64,000 nt of DNA from the NCBI GenBank assembly GCA_002633005.1, contig NMRA01000962.1, forward strand, positions 21,454-85,453, given 5' to 3'. Positions within the stretch are counted from its first letter, which is position 1. Each line of letters begins with the position of its first letter. A program made the position numbers and the translations under genes. The notes below the pieces were generated by a model, which saw only the letters and a list, made by a program, of their open reading frames with translations, had not been told where the DNA came from and ran no database searches. Positions 11,733 through 21,780 of this stretch are shown here, piece by piece. The stretch comes from Phoronis australis. Lineage: Eukaryota > Phoronida > Phoronidae.

Positions 11733-13086
11733 GCCCATCTGATTTTGACTCCCGAGTTTCACTCGTGTGGCCGCCTTTGTCTCGGCACCTGCTGGATCTC
11801 AGCACTACTCTAGCGGTAGTCCCGGAAGATGTTGTTTTAAGGACATTTTTATTATTTTTCCATTTATTTTGACCTAATGGACATCATTTTGTTCGTAGCA
11901 GAGGTACATTTTTTGCCATTCATATATCCATAGGCTCTCCAAAATTGAGAGATTCGATCGGCACAGGGAGGGGCACTAGATTACTGAACTCAAAGCTTTG
12001 TTCGAGCTGTTGTCACGAAAAAAAAAACAATCACAATCACTTTCTGATGAGAATATCTAGTATTCACTTTGCCTGTAGAGTTAGAAAGAGCTCATGTTCA
12101 AACATGATATTGAGATTTATGAAGCTTTAAAAAGGAATTTTAGTTATTTTTCTAAATAGCCTATTTTGCCACTACACCAGACTTGTCATCTTTTGTAACC
12201 ATACCAGAGCTTAGTGATCGTGATACGTTTAATATTAACTGAAAGCTACTTTTATGCAATGAAACTACAAAAAGTGCAAAGTTGTTCAGAAGGTAGACCT
12301 TAAATGTCTTAATGGTGCAATTAGTTAATTCCATGCATTAATTTGACTTAGACACAGCCCAAGACCTACCGGAGCTAACTGCTTGCCTAGAACAATATGA
12401 GTGTTTTTTTGAGCTATGAACCTGAGTTTTTTGTTAATCGAAATATTTCGTTCGAAGATTAGAAAAGCATAAACAGTGCTATCGACTCGATCTACTTTAC
12501 TCGGGGAGTCCCACCAGTTGTGACTTACTTTTCATTTGGCGGAAATTAGCAGACTGCAGAATAACAATGTCGATGAATCTTCATTGATGTTGTTTGAAAG
12601 ATCCTGAAAACTATGGCATCGTACAGATAATTCGCCTTCATTGTACATACCGAGCTTTACCTGAACATATCTCATCAGTGGCCTTGTCAGGTTAAGGTGA
12701 ACCCCGTGTGGGGTTCTTCGGATTTTCGATGGCTCCGAAATACTTTTGTTCGATCACTTATTATTTCATCGTCACCTTTACTAATTCCCACATCATGAAC
12801 GTACGATTCTCTGCTGAAAAGCATCGCCTGAGGTCTGTGTATAAGCGTTTTTGGAGAGTGCAAAAAAACACTCATCGACTCCACTAGAAACGTCGTTTAG
12901 CGACAGTGTATTTGCCTCTGACATCTTGTTTGTTTGTCGGCTGTCACGTGACTTTTTGCAAAAGGGCCGAGCTTGCGATAGGTCAATTGGTATACCATGG
13001 CTAGATTTCTATTGAATAAATGGAGCTTATATACATGTATTACAAAAGTATCATAACGCGTGCGTTTGATAATTGGGGGCAAACTT
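11733..13086. other. Non-coding interval, nothing recognised
   Basis: Follows the THAP remnant and may include more of the same dead element, but no transposase core motif could be read. Small frames at 12687-13082 have no recognisable features. Confidence 0.35.
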
Positions 13087-13479
13087 TCACTTTGACCACT
13101 TAAAGATGCATAGCGTCATTAAATTGTGATTATGCAAATGAAGTACTAATTTACAAAAAACCCGGGTCCTCCAGTGTGCCGTAACCATCCGAGATCCAGT
13201 TACAAATACACTCTCGCGAAAGTCTCGTTTTGCGAAGCCATTTTTATGTAAATGAGTATGGTAAAACATCATCATGACTGTCGATATTCCGATGCCGGCC
13301 AAGAGAACAAATAAGGCGTATAACTTTGTGTATTTGAAACTCGTCTTTCGTGCATCAGGCGGCAACTCAGATTCTGCAAACAGACAGTGAACTGGCGTTA
13401 AATTCGCACACAGTTCTCGTCCACATTCCTTAAGACGCCACGGGAATCTCTGGGAAACCCCCACAGCATTGTCGTTACC
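13087..13479 (-). CDS. Possible exon of a single-pass membrane protein
   Basis: A minus-strand frame open from a good acceptor (TTGTGCCTTGTTTCATTAG, exon from 13479) down to a stop at 13087. It encodes three Cys and an NLT glycosylation sequon, then a strong membrane segment (YALFVLLAGIGISTVMMMF), then a basic stretch (HKNGFAKRDFRE). There is no ATG in a good position, so it would be an internal exon. GT donors are available after the basic stretch, so the last 30-40 codons may be intron. Basic residues flank the membrane segment on both sides, so topology is unclear. The family is not recognised, and chance cannot be excluded. Confidence 0.3.
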   Translation of the reverse strand, partial: GNDNAVGVSQRFPWRLKECGRELCANLTPVHCLFAESELPPDARKTSFKYTKLYALFVLLAGIGISTVMMMFYHTHLHKNGFAKRDFRESVFVTGSRMVTAHWRTRVFCKLVLHLHNHNLMTLCIFKWSK

Positions 13480-15272
13480 CTAATGAAACAAGGCACAATT
13501 TTTGTTATTTGTTTATTTCACTATCAAAGAGCGATTGCATAATAGTTGGAATTACATGTACTAGGGTTTTTATATGTTCACACTTATTTTTAAGTGTATC
13601 GGTTTTGGTGCTACAATTTTAAATATTCCGTAAAAATGTTTTTTATTCTGGCTTTCAAGGTAAGATTGATACGATTGGTTAAAATATGTGTTGCTTGGAA
13701 AAGTGTTCCCTACAAGTTTAAATAAGTGGCAAGGAGCTTTAGTATGGCTAAAAAATTAGAATTCGCCGATTGATTGCTTGAATGCGGCGTGCAGTGACGT
13801 TAATGGTGAATGGTCACGGTGGAAGAAAGAAATTTTTTAACCTTGATTGCATACGCCTGTGTGGATTTAGGCTTTGAAAACAATTTCACTCCCTTAAAAT
13901 TCCTTTAACAAAGAGGAAGGTCCCATTTGACGCCAAAAAACGTGTGACTGTAAGTGACAAATCATGATCAGCCATTTTCAGAAGTTTCTGTTTTAGATGC
14001 TTTTGACGACTTAAAGAATCCATTTTTCTTTTGTCCTTGGGTAAAATTGCAAAAAGTGAACATTTCTTTTCATCATATGATCTATGACTAGGGAAAAGCG
14101 TGTCTGAGATTTTTATCAAGCAACAAACATCAACCATCCACAATTACTTCGGAATTGTTTTACATATAAATAGAAATTTCGATGGTTCGCATCTCTTATG
14201 TTGGTAGGTAAATTGAAGCTGTTATAGAAATCATTGACATAAAATTAACCGAGAGTACCAGTTTTCTGTCTGGCCATAGTTCAGTGGTATGAAGTGCGCG
14301 CATAAAAGGTTTCAAGTCACCGACGAAGCTATCATCGAGATAAATGTGACACTAATTACGTGTAAGTACATGTTTTCAGTTTCACGATATTATTGTTCTT
14401 TTGATGCTATTAACAACAAACTTGTTAACAATGTCATAAAAACGTCAGCGTAAACAGCTATTCGCCTACTCAACATGAGATCAACGGAGTCTAATGCATA
14501 CAACAAACAGTTCACCCGCAATGCGCGTTTCCCAGAAAAATACTTTCACTGTGTTTAAAATAAACAAGCATATTTTGTTCCGCATGCAGAGAATGTTGCT
14601 CTAGAATATACACTCAAAGTTGCTGCATCAGCCACAACGTCTGGGAGCCTTGCACAGATATTGCTCAACGAAGTCAAAGCAGACAGTGCGAAAACTGAAA
14701 AACATCAGGAATAGAAACAAACTTTAACTTAGAAATAGATTTCAGCACACACTCTGACGAAAATACTGAAAATAGCACAGATATGCACCGCAAGTCTATA
14801 GCTGTTGTAAAACACAACTTGAACTGCGGTGTCATGCAGGCTGCAAAAATTCAATATTGCGTGCACGTATACGTTTCACGCGATCAGCGATCCCCATTGA
14901 TAAAAAATGACAAACGGCTCAAAAACAAGCGGAGCAATCTGTGGAAACCTGCTTCGGTAAAGAAGCCTCAGAGTGGCGCATAAGATAAATATGTTTTTGT
15001 CACGTACGTGTTTGAACCAAGTGTATTATTATATCACAAATATAGATATAATAATCACTGGTACAAATACGTACATTGTATAACATTTTCATGTGCCATC
15101 TTATCCGTGATAGTATGGCCATGAAATACGGGTCGTATTGTGTGGTAGGACGTGAAAGAACTACCTTTGCGTATTTAGTGAGCATGCAATACGGATTTTC
15201 CGAACGCCTTCTTTTTCGCCAAAATTTCATACTGTACACACAATACATTGCAATCACCAGAAACATGATTGC
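13480..15272. other. Non-coding interval, nothing firm
   Basis: AT-rich. A tRNA-like stretch near 14271-14335 has boxes resembling A and B promoter elements but no cloverleaf. No coding signal recognised. Confidence 0.35.
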
Positions 15273-15315
<43 letters not shown>

Positions 15316-15319
15316 GTAG

Positions 15320-16143
15320 CAGACCTTCTTTTATACATGTTTCATTGAAAAGTAAGCTGTTCTTTGCTTTATTTAGTTTGTACAACAAACTTTCGTAGTG
15401 TCTACACAAGTGTCTTTCATCGGATGGTAGTTGATATAATAGATCGCCCAGTGTAAGTGGCATCACGAACACATATATATGAGTAAATATATAATAAAAC
15501 TCTGTACAAAAAACATATCATAATAAAACAGTAGCGGTACTTCGACTATACATCAGTCATCAAAATTTAAAAATCATAACGCTATCGTGTAAGATACATG
15601 AAACAAGAATTTTACAATGACATTAAACACGAATATAAGGTTGCATACATAAGAGCGCAATTACAGAAGGAATTGTCATGGAAACTAATGTACTATGAAA
15701 CGTTATAAAAATTTAATAAAATACATAGGTGTTTCAACTTATAGACATTATTTATACTGTATAACGACAAGGTATGATGAAACCCAGTATTTTCGGAATT
15801 TATGTCAGGAGTTTCAGTTTTTATTATTAAAGCTTCTAGTATTTTCAAACGAAATCAGTCAAGTTCGAAATACCTGACGATGGTATTGTCAACAATATCT
15901 GAACGAGAAATTTTCTGTTTGTGGAGTGTTTGGAAGTGATCTTTAATTGATCCATTCTGTAAATGCATAGATAACCGGCGAGATAAAGTGCAAGTTGTAT
16001 AACAAACATACCTTGAGCAATCAGTGCTTGAACGAATACATTCGTTGTCGGGACAATTGAACTTATAAATCAAGTCAGTTTTGGCTACCACTCGGACAGA
16101 CTTTGAGCACACATTGTTTTTAACAACAAGATCTTTAGTTTTA
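15320..16143 (-). pseudogene. Penelope-like element, 3' fragment (GIY-YIG endonuclease region and 3' UTR)
   Basis: On the minus strand, coding from 16143 to about 15855 gives KTKDLVVKNN, then FNCPDNEC, YTTCTLSRRLSMHLQNG, and SDIVDNTIVRYFE. This is the linker and the second half of the GIY-YIG endonuclease domain that follows the reverse transcriptase in Penelope-like elements; the YxxYTT...SRRL part carries the conserved Arg. It lacks the whole reverse transcriptase. A frame change or stop interrupts it after YFE, but homology to the plus copy continues through the 3' UTR to the TA repeat. It keeps a Cys (NEC) that the plus copy lost to a stop, so the copies diverged independently. Confidence 0.8.
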
Positions 16144-17245
16144 TGGAACATCGATGGCAAACTGTATTTACAAACCAATGATGTATCCATGGGATCACCT
16201 CTCGGACCAACTTTTGCTGATTTTTACATGTGCAACATTGAAGCTAAGCTTATAGATAGTCTTCAGGAAAAGCCGAACATGTACTGCAGACATGTTGATG
16301 ACATCTTTATGATTGTCAACCATGATAAGCTGATGGAGATCAAACTCTCTTTAGAGCAAAATTCTGTATTAAAATTTACGTATGAATTACCAGTTAACAA
16401 TAAACTACCGTTCTTAGACGTGCTTATTGATTATGATGAATCTGGCATTAAAACCTCAGTATACAGGCAACCTACATATGATGGGGTTTGTTTACATGAA
16501 ACTAGCCAATGTCCTCTGAGATATAAACTCTCTGTTTTGACAAGCTTTTTGAAAAGAGCATATTCCGTTTGTTCAGACTGGAAAACCTTCGACACTGAGT
16601 GTAATCGCGTTAAGCAAATTATGATAAATAACGGTTACAGTAATAAGTTTGTTTATGAGAATATGAAGCTTTTCCTAAGCCAGTTGCAGAAGCCTGTGTG
16701 TTTAAAAGAAGGAAGTGATTGTACCAAGGAAACTATTCTACCGTAACCAATTCCATTCACGTTATATTGAAGATGAACGAGTTTTAAATCGGATTATCCA
16801 TAATAACGTTAAGACCGTTAAGACAGAAGACAGCTTTAAGTTAATTATATATTACCAAAACCATAAAACTAAAGATCTTGTTCTTAAAAACAATATGTGC
16901 TCAAAGTCTGTCCGAGTGTTAGCCAAAACTGACTTGATTTGTCAGTTCAATTGTCCCCACAACGAATGAATTCGTTTAAACACTGATTGCTCAAGGTATT
17001 TTGGTTATACAACTTGCACTTTATCTCGCCGGTTATCTATGCATTTACAGAATGGATCAATTAAAGATCACTTTCAAACACTCCACAAACAGCAAATTTC
17101 TCGTTCAAATATTGTTGACAATGCCATCGTCAGGTATTTCGAACGTTGTTTGAAAATACTCGAAGCTTTTATGATAAAAACTGAAACTCCTGGCATAAAT
17201 TCCCAAGATACTGGGTTCCATCGTACCTTGTCGTTATATAAATAA
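16144..17245 (+). pseudogene. Penelope-like element: partial reverse transcriptase plus GIY-YIG endonuclease
   Basis: The reverse transcriptase is entered midway (NIDGKLYLQTND, then MGSPLGPTFADFYM). The catalytic motif reads RHVDDIFMI with both Asp intact, followed by LPFLDVLI. The first catalytic Asp region is missing, so the enzyme is truncated. The frame shifts near 16715-16746; the next frame runs through FHSRYIEDERVLNRI and KTKDLVLKNN to a stop at 16966-16968, just after FNCPHNE. Reading then continues through YTTCTLSRRL and LKILEAFMIKTE, where Glu is the expected GIY-YIG catalytic residue, and ends at 17245. The family is clear; the element is inactive. Confidence 0.88.
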
Positions 17246-17616
17246 TGTCCATAAGTTGTAACACCTATGTATTTTTTAAAATTTTTATAACGTTTCATAG
17301 TACATTAGTTTCCATGACAATTCCTTCTGTAATTGAGCTCTTATGTATGCAACCTTATATTCGTGTTTAATGTCATTGTTCTTGTTTCATGTGTCTTACA
17401 CGATAGCGTTTACGATTTTTAAATTTATTTGCCTTTGTATAGTCGAAGTACTGCTACTGTTTTATTATATATTTACTCATATGTATGTGTTCGTGATGCC
17501 ACTTACACTGGGCGATCTATTATATCAAATACCATCCGATGAAAGACACTTGTGTAGACACTACGAAAGTTTGTTGTACAAACTAATTAAAGCAAAGAAC
17601 AGCTTACTTTTCAATG

Positions 17617-17680
17617 CAACATATATACATATACATATACATATATAAATATATATGTATATGTATATGTATATATATAG
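17617..17680. repeat. TA/TATG palindrome at the Penelope-like 3' end
   Basis: ATATACATATACATATAC on the left is mirrored by GTATATGTATATGTATAT on the right around a short AT centre, forming a near-perfect hairpin of about 60 bp. The opposite end of the composite also runs into TA repeat. Confidence 0.8.
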
Positions 17681-18359
17681 CATCACTCGGGTAAAGCTCC
17701 GTGCGCAATGCTGTACTTCCACATGTCAACACAATGATATGCGTTTTTAAAAGTAAATAATAAAGTAAAATTGGATATTGTTGATATTTTTTCTAAATAC
17801 ATGTATGCTGAGTAGTTTTGCACCTGAACAGAATACTTAAACCACAAAAAAGTCTCGAATAAGCCACAATATATTTGGGATTAGGAAAGCAATAAGTATT
17901 ATCAATGCATTACTCCTTTTGGTTACCTATTGCTTTATACCAGATGATGTTCTGTACCGTCAAATATGCTTGATTGTTTTAGCTCCATGATAATTTAATA
18001 ATACTGTTATGGTGGGAACCTTGCCCTGGTGTTTTGTTACCGTGTTAATCTGTCATTACTTTCTAAATACCTTCAATCATATTATTTTTCATTAGTTTTT
18101 TCTTCTCGCAATACGTTATGTGTCATCAAACTGTTATTGATGTCGAGGTGTCTGTAAGTGAAAAACGCTGCACGACTCTTCGCTTAGATCGCGTGACTTC
18201 CCTTTTTACTAGGTACACAACTTCGAGCCGCGTACTAACGAATGTCTAGTTAGCTACGAAAAGCTCATGCATCGACGTCAGGAATATTATTGAGCAGCGC
18301 CTTTTGGTCGATGGTCAGATAGAGGTCAATCTACGACCAGATACTTATTTAAATTTCAA
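17681..18359. other. Non-coding interval between two retroelements
   Basis: No reading frame or repeat recognised. The last 100 bp may be decayed upstream sequence of the following LINE. Confidence 0.35.
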
Positions 18360-19460
18360 AGTCTTATTCACTAACAGGAAACTATTAGAAAACATAGATG
18401 AAAAGAAGAACGTCGACGGAACCGACCTAAGAGCGAATAAAATAGTCAACAATAAATAACTGCAAATGAACTCACAGTCCCTCTGACAACAGTATACAAC
18501 AAACTATTGCAATCAGGAGAAATCCTAGGTCTTGGAAACTCAGAATAATGATACCTGCACAGAAAAAATGACTCAAAAACTGGCATTGCCAACTATCACC
18601 CTTTAACAATTCTTATCTCCTAATCGAAAATATTAAAAAACCTTGGCCAGCAAATGTTTAAGCACCACTCAGGACCTAAGGTACTATCTACAGTTCGGAT
18701 TCATGCCTGATAAAAGCATTGTGTCACAACTCGTTGAAATTGTGCACGAAATTCATCTGCTGTTTGAGCAACGTTCTAAAGTAAGGTCTATATTTCTAGA
18801 CATTACGTCAGCTTTCAATGTTGTTCCCCACGATCTGCTGCACAACACAAGTTGCAATCATATGGTTTCTCAGGCACTCTCTTCCAACTCTTACAGTCCC
18901 ATCTCACTAATTTGTCGCCCTTACAAAATGCGGATCGGTGGAGTGCCGTCACCCTCGTTTTCGCCCGGCTTCGTTAATGCTGGAGTATCTCAGGGTAGAG
19001 TACTACGCCTTCTCCTCTTCTTATTTTAAATTAGTTATCTTCCGGACTCTATAAATTCTAAAGCCTTCTTATACACTGAAGACACCCTCAGCATTCCCTA
19101 CAATTACAATCTGGGCTGGACAAACTCTCAGGATGGTCTCAAACTTGTATGGTGAATTTTGAACCTGAAAAAGTGTTGATTTAATATTTTCGAGATCTAA
19201 CAGTACACAGAACACAGGCCATCACATAAATCCAATCTTTGATCTACCACTCGATGGAGAAAGTATTCCCAAATGACTCACACAAACACCATGGTGTATA
19301 GTTGGATGAAAAGTTCACATTAACATCTTACTGTCGTGAACTTATTCAAAATGTACAAAAGCTAATTAATGCAATCAAAATTGTTTCTCATCGTCTCAAC
19401 ACTGTGCATCTTGAAATTCTTTTCAAGTCTTATCAGTGTGCTCCCACCCCAAGATATCAA
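18360..19460 (+). pseudogene. Dead non-LTR retrotransposon reverse transcriptase (CR1/Jockey-like)
   Basis: Successive frames give the expected order of reverse-transcriptase blocks. An N-terminal block (NRKLLENIDEKKNVDGTDLR, 18360 on) matches the usual IDxxKxxGxD motif. Then YYLQFGFMPDKSIVSQLVE, FLDITSAFNVVPHDLL (block A, catalytic Asp present), GVSQGRVLRLLLFLF (block B), and LYTEDTLSI, where the usual Y-A-D-D is changed, so the active site is dead. A thumb-like end follows (HKHHGVQLDEKF, HRLNTVHLEILFKSY). At least four stops or frame changes intervene. The intact-looking 18643-19029 frame is one fragment of this. The clade is inferred from motif style only. Confidence 0.78.
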
Positions 19461-19489
19461 TGATATCATTCACCAATCATAGAACGTAC

Positions 19490-21780
19490 TTACTTGTAAA
19501 CATGGTGGTGTCTGCTACCCAGCATCGTCGTCAGTTAGGAGTCCACCTTCATCGTGGGTTTCGACCTTGACCTATAACCCTCTGATTGTAGGTTTCTGAA
19601 TGCTGATAAGACCTCCAGCCTACGCTGGGGTTACCATTTGTTTTCACGTTGTAACCACATCCACACGGTTGCGTCCTCCGCTGCTCTTATTGTAGACTTG
19701 AATATCCGCTACATGCTGCCTTCAATAAGCCCTCGACATCCAACTTCTTTGGGAAGACATAAGCACTTCCAGCCATTCGCTGCACATTCATGCGAAAGCT
19801 CTACGTACATGAGTAGTTTCCTCTCGTGAACCTCCAGCATTCCAGTCTCCCACGGCACAGTTAACTAAATCAAAATCACTATCTTCTTGCTGTCTGACCA
19901 CAACACTTTGTCTGGTCTTAACTGTTTTACTGCAATATGGCTGGGGAATGAACCCCACTGACCATATCCGCTGCAATCTTCCAGTCGGCAGCCCTGCCTA
20001 GAACATCTAAATCGCACTTCTTAGTGAATATTCCGCCTTTGTAGAATTGAATTAATGCCTTGCCAGAGTTAGTCACACCCCTTCTCTCCAGATCTTAAAC
20101 ATGTGCAATACACTGTGTAACGGCGCCAGGTGTACTTTCCTGAAGTGAGAGCTTCTCTGCATTTGGATAGAGCGTGCTCTAAGGTACACCGCTTGCCACA
20201 GTCGTTGCAGCTGTTATTCTCAGTTTTTAGCTACGTTCTAAGATTGACAGGAGTTTGCAGAGTGTCATATATGAAGCCAAGTAGAAAACCCAATCTGAAC
20301 TGGTCTGAAGACAGAAGATCTTTACCAGTTATCCTTCTGCTGTACACTATTTCCCATGATGTCCATGCACCCTGTTTCGTCAGTCCGACTGCCTCAGTAT
20401 ATCTTCTTTCATTCTCCTGGGATCTAACTTCGTCCAGAACCATTTTGCGCCTCTCAATGCCTGTTGACGACTTCCATCTCCTCTCTGGAAGTATTCTCAA
20501 TCCCTGTCTTCCATGGCAGAAGGTGACCACGATGTCTTTACGTTTTCTCTCCGCCTCCTCTACTGCTACAGCAGCCTTCCACGTTCTTCCGGAGTCTACC
20601 GATAATTCACTCTCTCTGATCATTTCATCTCTCGAGTTCCGCAGAATCAGTAATGTTCTGCACTTCATCACCTTGAACTTCTCTACAATCGATGTCACTG
20701 ATAGAGAAACTGCACCTTCTTTGATGTATTAGCCGAGTCTTTGAAAGCTTGGTGGGACACCCAACCACTTCCTTATAACCATCTGCTCACCATCCTTTCC
20801 ATTTTCTCTGAAGTTGAAATTGAGATCGTACATCGTCAGTGGCCACATAACATATGGGAAAAAACCAAATCGGTAACACGAGATTTAAATCTAAATCTGC
20901 TAGGGAGACCGCTCGTCTCAATCTTGGTCAAACTGTCATTAGCTCTGTGATGGCTGCCTTGAAAGGCTCCTCATCTTTCAAAGCCCTTCTGTAGGACTTC
21001 CCTAAGAATTTAACTGGTTTACTGCTCACATATGGAATGGCCTCTGATCCTATCTTGAACGCACATGTATGGTGTTGGTTGTCTTTTCCCTTCACAATCA
21101 CAAGGCTTCGAGACTTTTCCACCTTGAAACTCATACGTGCCCAACTGGCTAGCTCGCCCAGTGTCTTGACCAACCAAGCGGCACCTACAGCAAACCCTGT
21201 TGTAATCGTCAAATAGTCCACAAATGTTCTGCAAGGTGGCATCGTTTTACCCTGCAACAAAGGCCCTCTGCACTCTTTACTAGCCCGCTTGGCTATAACA
21301 TTCATAGCCATGATGAAAAGGATGATCGATATGGTGCATCTTGTCATTATCCCTTTCTTTAGTGGCTGCCAACCAATAGTGAAGTCATTGACTGTGAACC
21401 TCATATAAGTCCCATAGAAATAACTTAAAATGAGATCTAGAAGTTTTCTAAGAATATGATAGATCTCCGTTGCTAATTCGATTAGTGCATGGGGCATCGA
21501 TCCATAGGCATTTGCCATGTCCAACCGTACCACTGCTAAGTCTGTCTTGTTTCGCTTAGCATCTTTTATGAGCTCTATTATGGCGCTATTATGCTCCAGA
21601 CACTCAACATATCCAGGAATTCTACCCTTCCGTACCGAGACATCTACAAACTTGTTGCTCAGGGGATAACTCGTCATCCTGCTTGAAATGACTGCAAAAT
21701 AGGACTTTCCCTCTGCATGTACATCTAAAAGCGAGATGGGACACAGGTATACTTCACCAATTTCTGATGGCACCTACACT
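19490..21780 (-). pseudogene. Dead R2/NeSL-type LINE: reverse transcriptase, CCHC knuckle, restriction-like endonuclease
   Basis: Reading 5' to 3' on the minus strand: reverse transcriptase (21773-20928) with ISLLDVHAEGKSYFAV, VRLDMANAYGSMPHALIE (block A) and MTRCTISIILFIMAMN (block B). The catalytic box reads FVDYLT where F-x-D-D is expected, so it is inactive. A thumb/linker follows (20698-20231), with RQGLRILPERRW, QGAWTSWE and YDTLQTPVNL. A zinc knuckle comes next (about 20222-20149: CNDC, TLEHALSKCREAL), then a restriction-like endonuclease (about 19920-19720: LRPDKVLWS, LTVPWETGMLEVHERK, KEVGCRG). The acidic residue before LTVPWE is now a TAG stop. The last part to about 19490 is probably 3' UTR. 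Domain order is that of LINEs with a C-terminal restriction-like endonuclease (R2, NeSL, Hero groups). It is 5'-truncated near 21780. The exact group is uncertain. Confidence 0.85.

Larger units (their letters stand above)
15273..17680. mobile_element. Composite of two Penelope-like element copies fused head to head
   Basis: Two 5'-truncated copies point away from each other: a minus-strand copy (about 15320-16143) and a plus-strand copy (about 16144-17616). They meet abruptly near 16143, inside coding sequence. Their 3' regions are near-identical, so the 2.4-kb unit is a giant inverted repeat with a unique centre (the reverse-transcriptase part, only in the plus copy). Both outer ends run into TA-rich microsatellite: (TA)n at 15273-15316 and a TA/TATG palindrome at 17617-17680. 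Penelope-like elements are known for 5' truncation and for partial copies joined in direct or inverted orientation, and this fits. Confidence 0.85.

Noticed and set aside
14271-14335. tRNA-like stretch (GGCCATAGTTCAGTGG and GGTTTCAAGTCACC)
   Set aside because: A- and B-box-like words are present, but no acceptor stem or anticodon arm pairs; at most a decayed tRNA-derived relic.
20130-20732. 200-codon plus-strand frame
   Set aside because: It is antisense to the thumb and zinc-knuckle region of the R2/NeSL-type element, whose motifs are clear on the minus strand.
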